A stretch of DNA of 27,902 nucleotides from Fidelibacterota bacterium UBA7303 (GTDB lineage: Bacteria > Fidelibacterota > Marinisomatia > Marinisomatales > UBA1611): assembly GCA_002471805.1 (NCBI GenBank), contig DKQR01000024.1:1-27902 (forward strand), given 5' to 3'. The notes below the pieces were generated by a model. It worked only from the letters and a program-made list of their open reading frames with translations. It searched no databases and was not told the origin of the DNA. Positions 16,972 through 26,500 of the stretch are shown in pieces. Numbering within the stretch: the first letter of the stretch is position 1; each line of letters starts with the position of its first letter. A program made the translations under genes and the position numbers.

Positions 16972-17031
16972 TATAATATAATCGAAAATTTCCTATTTGT
17001 AGGAAAATAAACGACAATAAAAAAAAAGGAG
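16972..17031 (+). promoter_or_regulatory. Leader of the first FG-GAP gene: candidate -10, hairpin and strong ribosome-binding site
   Basis: The 197-bp gap 16841-17037 holds no gene. TATAAT at 16972-16977 is a possible -10 with no good -35. A perfect 7-bp stem with a 4-base loop (TTTCCTA-TTTG-TAGGAAA, 16989-17006) would lie near the 5' end of the transcript. AAGGAG at 17026-17031, 6 bases before the ATG, is the strongest Shine-Dalgarno in front of any large gene here. Together they suggest an independently and highly expressed gene, possibly with a stabilising 5' hairpin. Confidence 0.5.
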
Positions 17032-17037
17032 CTAAGT

Positions 17038-18765
17038 ATGAGTAAAAAGGTTATCAGTATTAATGCATTAACAGCATTATTAGTATTGACATCGCATGTT
17101 TATGCGCTTAATGGCCTTACTCGCGGGGAAGGTGTTCCTGCGCCAGAGCCAACTTCGAATGTAGAAGGATATGCCGGTATTCTGGCGGGTAATGACCTGG
17201 ATGGTGATGGCCAGCCGGATATCTATGTAGCTAATAGTATGTGGGATGGTGCCGGTGACTATATTCCCAGGATTTATAAACTGGAACCAGATGGATTGGG
17301 CAGCTGGGCAGTTGTCTGGGCAGCTACAGCACCCATTGACCTGCAAAACACCTGGGCAGGACTTACAATTGGCGATCTTGACCAGGATGGTAAGGATGAA
17401 GTGATCTGGGGTCCAGCTAACTGGCCAACAACCAATATGCCAAACCCCCCTCGCATTTTAGTATATGAGGAAGCAGGCGATGGTACAGATGTCTTAGGTA
17501 TTGCTACAACAGAAACACATAGTGGCGGTGAAGAACTTCATTACTCTCCGAATGCACAATCAACTATTGTGGCAGACCCTCTCAATGTACGTCCAACCCG
17601 ATTCTGGGTTTCAGACATAGATGGGGATGGCACAATGGAACTTTGCTTTAATGACCGGAAAGGTGGATCTAACGGTTTTGGTACGGGACTCTATTATGGT
17701 GTTATGTCTGTAAGTGACATTCCCGATGCCGGTGACGGCAGTGAAACCTGGACCGTAGAAGCGACCATGCTGAGTGCACCTGTTGATACTACCGGAACAG
17801 GGGCCGGGACCCAATACGCTTTGCAAAACAAGTATGATTCATTCGTACTTGGCTCTTCATTGTATTTGCCGGAAGAATCATCCATTACTAAGGTAACAGC
17901 ATCTGCTGCTAATACCTATTCAGCAGTACAACTGCCTCCTGCTGCGGGTGGAATGCTCTTCAATGCCTCCCAGGTCGCTGACTTGGATGGTGATGGAACA
18001 GAAGAAGTTATAACAGCTGAGTACGATTACGGATCAGTAGCCGTATCCAGTGTTGTTCTGCTGCAGGCAGATGCGGATACGCTTGTTCATACTGTTCTGG
18101 CAACAATGGATACAAATACATATGCTACTACATCGACTAGATTTATGGGCAGTGCCCAGGGCGATGTAGATGGTGATGGAAATCTCGATTTTGTTTGGGG
18201 TAGCAGAATGTCTCTGCAAAATGCCTGCATATTCAGGCTGTCATATAATGGCGGCACCATAACTGACCCCGCAAGCTATGAACTCACCGTTGTGGATAGT
18301 GCTTATGGAGAAGGTGGTAATGCCTGGGACGTGGTTGCAGTTGGTAATATCGATGATGATCCGGAAGATGAGATCCTTTATGGACACCAGGGCGCAGCTG
18401 GTGTATTCCCTAATGATGGTACTCTGGATATTTGCGTACTAGACTACGATGCAACAGCTGGCATTTTTGTTCGGCATACAATTCCGCTGAATTTTGATGT
18501 TAAGCAAAACTATCCAAATCCATTTAACCCTTCTACCACAATTGAATATGAACTCAATTCTGAAGCGAAAGTAAATGTTTCAGTTTATGATCTTACAGGT
18601 CATAAGGTGACAGAATTATTCAGTGGGAAACAACATGAAGGTGCATATAACGTGATGTGGGATGGGACAAATCAATCTGGTTCTGCAGTTGCCGCAGGTA
18701 CTTACATATACGAAGTACAGGTTGATCAATCAACTCTAACGAAAAAAATGATTCTATTGAAATAA
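17038..18765 (+). CDS. Secreted FG-GAP/VCBS-like beta-propeller protein with T9SS type A sorting domain
   Basis: The 575-residue product has a signal peptide (about 1-23, ending VYA). Six acidic FG-GAP-type calcium loops are spaced through the body: DLDGDGQPD (53), DLDQDGKDE (113), DIDGDGTME (193), DLDGDGTEE (315), DVDGDGNLD (376) and NIDDDPEDE (437). This fits an integrin-alpha-like propeller with one loop per blade. The last part (about 488-575) is a canonical T9SS type A domain, QNYPNPFNPSTTIEYEL to KKMILLK. Such proteins usually bind ligands or adhere at the cell surface; no enzyme motif is visible. The gene stands alone, with a strong ribosome site upstream and a strong terminator downstream. 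The next gene encodes a distant relative of the same architecture. Confidence 0.88.
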   Translation: MSKKVISINALTALLVLTSHVYALNGLTRGEGVPAPEPTSNVEGYAGILAGNDLDGDGQPDIYVANSMWDGAGDYIPRIYKLEPDGLGSWAVVWAATAPIDLQNTWAGLTIGDLDQDGKDEVIWGPANWPTTNMPNPPRILVYEEAGDGTDVLGIATTETHSGGEELHYSPNAQSTIVADPLNVRPTRFWVSDIDGDGTMELCFNDRKGGSNGFGTGLYYGVMSVSDIPDAGDGSETWTVEATMLSAPVDTTGTGAGTQYALQNKYDSFVLGSSLYLPEESSITKVTASAANTYSAVQLPPAAGGMLFNASQVADLDGDGTEEVITAEYDYGSVAVSSVVLLQADADTLVHTVLATMDTNTYATTSTRFMGSAQGDVDGDGNLDFVWGSRMSLQNACIFRLSYNGGTITDPASYELTVVDSAYGEGGNAWDVVAVGNIDDDPEDEILYGHQGAAGVFPNDGTLDICVLDYDATAGIFVRHTIPLNFDVKQNYPNPFNPSTTIEYELNSEAKVNVSVYDLTGHKVTELFSGKQHEGAYNVMWDGTNQSGSAVAAGTYIYEVQVDQSTLTKKMILLK

Positions 18766-18782
18766 ACATCACATTTGTAAAT

Positions 18783-18822
18783 AGAAGAGGGGTGATTGTT
18801 ATCACCCCTTTTCTGTTTATTA
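18783..18822 (+). terminator. Strong rho-independent terminator after the first FG-GAP gene
   Basis: A 14-bp stem (18783-18796 with 18801-18814) with one G-U pair and a TGTT loop contains the core GGGGTGAT/ATCACCCC. The core is followed by the T-rich run TTTTCTGTTTAT. It lies 18 bases after the stop and separates the first FG-GAP gene from the second. Confidence 0.88.
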
Positions 18823-18845
18823 ATCAATATATTTTGACGTTATCT

Positions 18846-18850
18846 GGAGA
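18846..18850 (+). promoter_or_regulatory. Ribosome-binding site of the second FG-GAP gene
   Basis: GGAGA lies 6 bases before the ATG at 18857, a good Shine-Dalgarno in a window where most genes have none. It supports this ATG as the start and, like the leader of the previous gene, hints at strong expression. Confidence 0.6.
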
Positions 18851-18856
18851 AATGCC

Positions 18857-20728
18857 ATGAAAAAAAGATATTTATTGAGTTCACTGGTCTTAATTATCAA
18901 TTATTCGGTTGCACAGGATGCACTAGCCCCCGGATGGATTAACCAGGGTTTTGTTGAAGCCTGGGATTTACCAGGCGGGGATACCCTGTCTGCGAATGGA
19001 TCTCGGACCGTGATTGGCGGTTTTGATCTGGATCAAGATGGTGCCGATGAACTTATTTTTACAGATTATTTCATCTATGGGGTTCGACTATATGAATATG
19101 ATGCGGCGAACCAGGTATTTGAGCAAAAATGGCGCTCACCGTCAAGTTTAGCTGTCCGTGGTTCCTATGCGGTCCCCCGGCATGTTGGGGTTGGCGATTT
19201 TGATAATGATGGGCAGAGTGAGATCTATTATTCCTTATCCCATGAAGGTGACGCAGATTCACTTATGGGTGGATGGTATTATTTTGAATGGGATGGTGTT
19301 ACTGGTAGTGACTATTACGGTACCACATATTCATCCAGAAACCAAACGGAGTTAACAATCTGCTGTGACGGTTCGGCAGAATTCTTTATTGGGAATACTG
19401 AATATGTTACCAACGGAATTGATATTGATGGTGATGGCAGGCAGGAACACATCAGTGCAGTACGAAGGTCAGCTCCAGCCGTTAATCGTGGCACGCTGGT
19501 CATGAGTTTAATAGGTGATATTTATACAGACAATGGCAGTGCCGGTTTTGAGACCTGGGTGGAAGAATATTATATCGATATTTCAACACATATAGGAACT
19601 TATGCAGGGTCTCCTTATCAGGCAATCCCAGCAGATTTGGATGGTGACGGTACCTGGGAGATTATGAATCATTACTGGCAAAATTTTACCCTGTTTGTGA
19701 TTGATGTGACAGGTCCGGATACCTATGAAATCGGTAACTCTACCTTTGGTGATGGCTGGTGGGCTGCTACTGTTCCAAACGATGCTGTTTCCTTATTTGG
19801 AGGAGCAGTAGCTGATGTCAATAATGACGGCAGTGACGAGGTTTGTTACGTGGTCTACGGTGATGGGGGGCTTAATGAGGACCAGGGCAATCTAATTGTT
19901 GTAGATTATAGTCCAGGGGAAAACCCCTTGGAAAACCTTCAGGATCATGTTGCTGTCGTTGCTGAGGATTTTGGAGCTTTTTATGGCGGCATCTATGATG
20001 TGGACCAAAATGGATACCCTAATATTTTTGGAGGCCTGAGTGGAATTAAAAGTGCGGAGTGCAATGGTGGTAACCCTCTTGATCCGTCTTCCTATACGGT
20101 CACAACGATTGATGACGGGACTGATCGTATGCCCAAGGAATTCACGATTACTGACTCTGCTGGCGTGCTAGACACCGTAGTGTCGTTGGGGAGCGGTGTG
20201 TTCGCATCAAAGGTTCAGGCTGAATTCAATGGCAATCCTATTGATTTTGATAATGACGGTAATTTTGAAATAATTGTCTCTCACCAGGGAAACCATGCCA
20301 AGACAACCTATAAATATGCTACCTGGAATGGTAGCGGGTATGATACAACATCCACAGAAGTGCAAAATGAGAGAAATTGGATCGTTGCTATTTATGAATT
20401 CGGTGAATCCAGTGTCTCAGTCCAGCCAATCCAATTCATACACCCGGAGGACTATGTTCTAAGCCAGAATTACCCCAACCCTTTTAACAATGCCACCACA
20501 ATCAAATTTGAGATCCCAATTAAAAAAACAGTTTCATTAAATATCTATAATGAAGCAGGCCAGTTGGTCAAAACATTGATCAATAATCAAAATATGGCTG
20601 GTGGATCTCACCAAGTTTCCTGGGGAGGTTTAAATAATAACGGGCAGCCGGCTTCAAGTGGCGTCTATTTTTATACTTTGGAATGGGATGGAAACTCTGT
20701 TTCCCAACAAATGGTTTATTTGAAGTAA
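18857..20728 (+). CDS. Secreted FG-GAP/VCBS-like beta-propeller protein with T9SS type A sorting domain (second copy)
   Basis: The 623-residue product has a signal peptide (about 1-19, ending SVA). Seven acidic calcium-loop motifs occur: DLDQDGADE (57), DFDNDGQSE (114), DIDGDGRQE (189), DLDGDGTWE (260), DVNNDGSDE (320), DVDQNGYPN (381) and DFDNDGNFE (463), as expected for a seven-bladed propeller. The cysteines at 169 and 170 are adjacent. The tail from QNYPNPFN (536) to QQMVYLK is a T9SS type A sorting domain. It shares its plan with the preceding gene but has diverged widely, so it is an old duplicate or a separate recruit. Only 39 bp without a visible terminator separate it from the second TonB receptor, so it may be transcribed with cassette 2. 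Probable surface binding protein; ligand unknown. Confidence 0.88.
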   Translation: MKKRYLLSSLVLIINYSVAQDALAPGWINQGFVEAWDLPGGDTLSANGSRTVIGGFDLDQDGADELIFTDYFIYGVRLYEYDAANQVFEQKWRSPSSLAVRGSYAVPRHVGVGDFDNDGQSEIYYSLSHEGDADSLMGGWYYFEWDGVTGSDYYGTTYSSRNQTELTICCDGSAEFFIGNTEYVTNGIDIDGDGRQEHISAVRRSAPAVNRGTLVMSLIGDIYTDNGSAGFETWVEEYYIDISTHIGTYAGSPYQAIPADLDGDGTWEIMNHYWQNFTLFVIDVTGPDTYEIGNSTFGDGWWAATVPNDAVSLFGGAVADVNNDGSDEVCYVVYGDGGLNEDQGNLIVVDYSPGENPLENLQDHVAVVAEDFGAFYGGIYDVDQNGYPNIFGGLSGIKSAECNGGNPLDPSSYTVTTIDDGTDRMPKEFTITDSAGVLDTVVSLGSGVFASKVQAEFNGNPIDFDNDGNFEIIVSHQGNHAKTTYKYATWNGSGYDTTSTEVQNERNWIVAIYEFGESSVSVQPIQFIHPEDYVLSQNYPNPFNNATTIKFEIPIKKTVSLNIYNEAGQLVKTLINNQNMAGGSHQVSWGGLNNNGQPASSGVYFYTLEWDGNSVSQQMVYLK

Positions 20729-20767
20729 GATAATTATAAATATTATACCGACTAATAATATATCCTG

Positions 20768-23575
20768 ATGATTGATATAAAACGGATTTATACTATTATT
20801 TTAGTCTGTTCGTCTTTATTTGGAGAAGGCGGTAAAATATCCGGACTGGTAATTGACAATGAATCCAGCCAACCATTGATGGGTGTTAGTGTCCTTGTAG
20901 AAGGCGTAGGGATTGGTGCAGACACGGATGGCGAAGGCCGTTATGTTATACTCAATGTTCCCCCAGGTGAATATACACTTCGTACATCCTATATTGGTTA
21001 TGCATCAATCAAGGTTACAAACTTAAGTGTTAATACCGGCCGTACTACTGAACAGAATTTTTCACTGACCCAGGAAGTTATTGCGGGTGAAGAAGTTGTA
21101 GTAACGGCAGAACGCCCACTTGTCCACAAAGATTTAACATCATCGCAAAAAATCACTACAGCAGAAGAAATCAGTGCCATGCCTGTAGAATCATTTTTAG
21201 GCGTCCTTACGGCTCAGGCGGGTGTTAACCAGGGAGCAGGCGGGGAACTGCATATACGCGGCGGCAGGAGTAATGAGGTTGGTTATTACATTGACGGCAT
21301 CTCTGTAGCAAATCCATTTTTTACCAACAGCCTCTCTGTCAATGTCTCTAATAAGGCATTGCAGGAACTGAAAGTGGTCAGTGGAGCATTTAATGCCGAA
21401 TATGGGAATGCCATGAGCGGAATCGTAAATATTCAAATCAAAGAAGGTGGTGATAAACTGGATGGCAGTGTTTCCATGTATATAGGTGATCGCTATTCCA
21501 CTGATACGGAACTTTATACCAATATTGATGATTTTGAAATTTTTAATCGCAAAACTATTGAAGGTTACCTTAGTGGACCGATTCCATTTACCAGAAAGAA
21601 ACTTACTTTCAATACAAGTCTGCGGTATTCCGGGCAGGATGGCTACCTATATGGTGTTCGAGAGCATACTGTACAGGATTATGCTAATTTTGAAAGCAAT
21701 GACTGGTATATCCAAATGGGAGGGGACAGCAGTATCGTATCCATGAATCCCAGCGAATCCTTAAATAAATTGGCAAAATTCACTTTGAAAATTTCCCCTA
21801 AACTGAAGATATCCATGCAGTATCTGGGGAGTCAGGGTGAATCGCAGTCCTATTCACATTTTTATAAATATAATCCGGATGGCCGTTCAAAATATCTGTC
21901 CAATAATAACAATCTTTCATTGAAGATCAATCATGCTATTGGGCGAAAAACCTTTTATGAAGGACATGTATTTTTAAATAATACTGATTATAAAGGATTT
22001 CAATTCACACCCATCAGTTTGGATAATGCTATTCATTTCACAAATAATTCTTCATTTGGAGATGGTGAAGATATAGTACTATTAATAGAGACACCCGGGT
22101 CATATACAATTGGGAACCGGACTATCAATGTATTGGATAGTAATGTTTATATCTTACCCAACTCTAATTATGCTTCGTCCTTGAATATTCAAGGATCGCC
22201 TAGTTCGGCAACATTTTCTTTTGGGGGTTCCAACCGAGGGCACTCTTACAGGGTCTCAAATTCAATTGGTGGAAAATTTGATATAACATCACAAATAAAT
22301 AATCGTAATGAATTAAAAGCAGGGATACAATATAGAAATGATGACCTGAATGAAAGAAACTTTACAGTTTTATTTGATGGCAATAGTTATACGATTCCAA
22401 CCATCACACCAGAAAATGGATCCCCATCCCATAGTTATTATACTGAGAATGCCTTGTTTTTTTCTGCTTATGTACAGGATAAGTTGGAATATCAAAGTTT
22501 TATTATGAATGCAGGACTAAGATATGATTCATTTGATCCACAAACATCTCATATCACGAACCTGGTAGATCCTGAGGGTGGTGAAGAAACCAGCGGCAAG
22601 AAAACAATGTGGTCACCTCGTTTGGGTGTGGCATTCCCGATTACTGATGAAGGTGTATTACATTTTTCCTATGGTCATTTTTATCAGATGCCAACGCTCA
22701 GGAATTTATTTTTAACCAGTATTTTTGGAGCAGGCCTTTCTCCCAGTGTGGGTTACGGAAACTTAAAACCAGAAAAAACAGTCATGTATGAATTTGGCCT
22801 GCAACAACAATTGAGCCGCTATCTAGCGATCAATGGGAGTGTTTTTTATAAAGATATACGTAATCTGCTGGCTTTACAATCCATTCGCTACAATTCTCCT
22901 ACCTATGGTCCATCTTCCTATGCTGTTTATTTGAATAAGGATTACGCGATGGTCAAAGGTATAACACTCAGCCTGACCAAAAGAAGAGATTCAAAAACAA
23001 AACTTTCAGCATTTATAGATTATTCTTATCAAACAACCGAAGGCAACAGTACGAACAGCGGGTCGTTTTATTTTAATGCGTTGACTGGTTTAGAGGAAGA
23101 AAAGAAGATCGTTTCTCTTTCATGGGATCAGAGCCATGTATTTAATTCCACAATATCAATAACAGAACCTGGCGCAAAAGGATGGGGATTGAGTTTCATT
23201 GGAAAAATGAGCACAGGATGGCCTTATACACCCAACATCCCCTTCGCGAATTATGTTCCTTATCCAAATAGTTCGCGTAAACCAGTCCAAAAATCAATGG
23301 ATCTCCGGTTTTACAAAATAATTTCAATTGCAAAATTGCAATTTGAACTATTTCTTAAAGCATACAATGTTTTTGATCAGAGAAATGAAAAGTATATTTA
23401 TACTGACACAGGGCGTTCTGGTTATACCTATGTCAATCGAACTCTCGAGGAAACAGAAGCATTTAAAAGCCATTATGGTGAACCAGGGGTTCATACCTGG
23501 GAAGAATACCATACCCGGCCTGATTACTATAGCCCACCGCGACTCATTACTGTCGGTTGGAGCATCAATCTATGA
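20768..23575 (+). CDS. TonB-dependent outer-membrane receptor with N-terminal carboxypeptidase-regulatory domain (cassette 2)
   Basis: The 935-residue product follows the same plan as the cassette 1 receptor: signal peptide (about 1-19), CarboxypepD_reg-like domain (GGKISGLVIDNESSQPLMGV onward, ending with GEYTLRTSYIGY), VVVTAERPLVHKD, a plug with LHIRGGRSNEVGYYIDG and EYGNAMSGIVNI, and a long barrel ending VGWSINL. The two receptors align well in the N-terminal domain and plug but differ strongly in the barrel loops, so they probably take different ligands. No SusD homologue is present. The stop overlaps the next cargo gene as ATGA. The start is ATG without a Shine-Dalgarno. Substrate unknown. 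Confidence 0.9.
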   Translation: MIDIKRIYTIILVCSSLFGEGGKISGLVIDNESSQPLMGVSVLVEGVGIGADTDGEGRYVILNVPPGEYTLRTSYIGYASIKVTNLSVNTGRTTEQNFSLTQEVIAGEEVVVTAERPLVHKDLTSSQKITTAEEISAMPVESFLGVLTAQAGVNQGAGGELHIRGGRSNEVGYYIDGISVANPFFTNSLSVNVSNKALQELKVVSGAFNAEYGNAMSGIVNIQIKEGGDKLDGSVSMYIGDRYSTDTELYTNIDDFEIFNRKTIEGYLSGPIPFTRKKLTFNTSLRYSGQDGYLYGVREHTVQDYANFESNDWYIQMGGDSSIVSMNPSESLNKLAKFTLKISPKLKISMQYLGSQGESQSYSHFYKYNPDGRSKYLSNNNNLSLKINHAIGRKTFYEGHVFLNNTDYKGFQFTPISLDNAIHFTNNSSFGDGEDIVLLIETPGSYTIGNRTINVLDSNVYILPNSNYASSLNIQGSPSSATFSFGGSNRGHSYRVSNSIGGKFDITSQINNRNELKAGIQYRNDDLNERNFTVLFDGNSYTIPTITPENGSPSHSYYTENALFFSAYVQDKLEYQSFIMNAGLRYDSFDPQTSHITNLVDPEGGEETSGKKTMWSPRLGVAFPITDEGVLHFSYGHFYQMPTLRNLFLTSIFGAGLSPSVGYGNLKPEKTVMYEFGLQQQLSRYLAINGSVFYKDIRNLLALQSIRYNSPTYGPSSYAVYLNKDYAMVKGITLSLTKRRDSKTKLSAFIDYSYQTTEGNSTNSGSFYFNALTGLEEEKKIVSLSWDQSHVFNSTISITEPGAKGWGLSFIGKMSTGWPYTPNIPFANYVPYPNSSRKPVQKSMDLRFYKIISIAKLQFELFLKAYNVFDQRNEKYIYTDTGRSGYTYVNRTLEETEAFKSHYGEPGVHTWEEYHTRPDYYSPPRLITVGWSINL

Positions 23576-26500
23576 ATCGGAATTTTACATATTTGTACGC
23601 CCTTTTTCTCATCATACTCTCAAGCACATTGGTTAGAGCAGATCTTCCTTTTACACGACAGAAAGAATTTCTTATGGGGCCCCAAAAAGATTGGAGTCCT
23701 AGAAAATACCATCGCTATTATCGCTGGATGGAAAGAAAAATGGATCGTATGGTAAATGATGATCCTCAAATTCTCCGCCGTCAGTACGCAATTATAACAG
23801 GAAATAAGATTACATCAGAAATATGGAACTACGGTTCAATCTCCAAGCCAGGCAATAGAGTAACCGATATCCTCTGGGAAGGATTAGGCTATGGATATGA
23901 ATTCGGACCGTTCATCGCTGCAGAAGTGCAAGTTGAACCTAATAGCCATCCTGACGCATACTATAAAGTAGAGGATGGAGATACAACCTGGTATGCTAGG
24001 GTTATCAGTGATGGACTTGTAGATGGTCCTGAACGATCTCCAGACGGATCAGAATACTGGACATGGGAACCGTTGGCCTACAATGATCAGGGAATTCAAT
24101 ACGCGGATTTTGATCATGATAAAATACCAACTTCAAATGATATAGACAGAGATTTAGATGGTAAGCCTGACAGTTGGGCTGAAGACTGGTATAATCCTAA
24201 CCTTCAGGAATATGTATGGCCGGGTGCATTACGACAAGGTTCGTCTAATTCAGATGAAGAAGCATTTTTTGTTTGCGATGATCGAATGAACAAAGAATTC
24301 AGTTATTATCCTTTTCCTGATGATTCATCGAGAAAAGGATTGGGCCTTGAAGTGGAATTCAGGTATTACCAGTGGTCGAATCCCCTGGCGGAGGATATTA
24401 TTTTTTTAATTTATAAAGTGACTAATATAAGCCCTAAAGACCTCCACGAAGTTATGTTTGGCATGTGGGGAGATCCGCATGTTGGAGGGCCAAGCAATTA
24501 CAGCGATGATCTATCATTTTTTGACCAGGATATTAACATGGTTTACTGCTGGGATGAAGATGGCTTAAGCGATGTTACCGGACGGGTACCTGGCTATTTT
24601 GGTTATAAATTTTTAGAAAGTCCTGGCAATCCTTATGATGGTATTGATAATGACAATGATGGATTAGTTGATGAAAGTAGGAGCAATGGAATTGACGACG
24701 ATAGTGACTGGAACCCTGAAAAGGATGATGTGGGAATAGACGGTGTTCCAAATAGCGGAGATGAGGGTGAGGGTGATGGAATACCAACTTCCGGTGATCA
24801 ATTTGATATAAGGAAACCTGGAGAACCCAACTTTGAATGGACTGACCTGGATGAATCTGATATGGTAGGCCTAACAGGTTTTTCAGCCCCACCCTGGTCT
24901 GGAATGACCATTTCAGATGATGATCGTGTTTTTAACGATTTTATGACTCCGGGTGTTTTTGACTCTGCTAATGCAACCCAGGCGGGTGATTACGTTTTTA
25001 TTTATAGTTCAGGCCCCATTGAACTTCCAGCTGGAGAATCCAGGAGGTTCTCAATTGCATTGCTTTTAGGAGAAGATTATGATGACCTTACCCTCAATGC
25101 CATAACCGCCCAGGATATCTATGAAAAGAACTATCAATTCGCAAAACCGCCAGAAAAACCAAAAGTCACAGCAGTACCTGGTGATGAAAAGGTGACCCTT
25201 TATTGGGATGCTGAAGCAGAATCTTCCTTAGACCCTATATCAGAGCAATATGATTTCGAAGGTTATGTGATTTACCGTAGTACTGATCCTCAATTTCTGG
25301 ATCAGCAGACCATCACTGATGCAAATGGATCAAAGTTCCTTTTTGAACCCTTAAAAATGGTTAATGGTGCTTCTGCCAGGTTTGATCTTGACAACGATTA
25401 TGTGGGTCTGAGTGATATTGTATATCCAAATAGAGGAACCTATTATACATTAGGAAGCAATTCAGGTATCATTCATGATTTTGTTGATTCGAATAATGTA
25501 ATCAATGGACAAACCTATTATTATGCTGTCGTATCCTACGATCATGGGGACGTACCCCTAGAAATCCCGCCCAGTGAATGTTCAAAGACTATTACAATTG
25601 ATCCAGAAACAAATGAGGTTATTTTAGATGTAAATACCCACATGATTATCCCTCGTGCACCTGCCCTTGGGTATAGTGCAGGGAACATCAAGAATAATGT
25701 TATTGAACATCTCTCAGGAACTGGCAATGGTGACATTGAATTAGATATTATTAATTCTGATGCACTAGAAGATGAAAATTCCTATGAATTAACTTTCTTG
25801 GAATCACCCACTCGTTACAACCTCAAAGACCTTGCCCCAGTCGATGAAAGTATTATGATTCGACTTGACCAGTACGTTGGTCTTGCGAATGCAAATATTG
25901 ATTCTAATTCCTTTAATTTGACAGATGGTACTGGAAATGAATTCGTCCTGGGAGTTGATTTTGAGTTGAATGCTGAATTAGGGAAAGTCTTAGGATTGAC
26001 AAATGGATCCTTGTCAAATAATACCTTTTATACTGCATCCTACCTTTATTCTCCTATTGTAGAAAGTGAATATTTACAAAATGAGGCATTCAATCCATTT
26101 TTTGATGGTCTCAGAATTCGCGTGCGTGATTATGAATTGGCTTTGGATGCGGCCAGAACAGAATGGGCTTATTCTGTCAATTCAACATGGATTCCAGATG
26201 TCAAGCCATTCAATGGAATATCTTCCCGGATGTATCCTGCTGATTATGAAGTCCGGTTCTTTGATGATATTGCAGACAGCAGCTGTGCTGATTTTGAGGC
26301 ATATGCCCATAGTAAAATGAATTTCCAGGTCTGGGATGTTACTAATGGCCGGGCACCAGCTCAAAAGGATGTTGTTATAATAGAACTATCCAATCCAGAT
26401 AGCTTATGGTCACCAGGTGACCGGGCACTAATATTAAATGGTGAACCTAAAGAGCCTAGTTGGGAATTTACGTTTCTGGAGCCAGAATATGGAGATACCA

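Noticed and set aside
11000..23575. Reading the two TonB receptors as SusC proteins of a polysaccharide utilisation locus.
   Set aside because: No SusD, glycoside hydrolase, polysaccharide lyase, sulfatase or hybrid sensor is present in the window.
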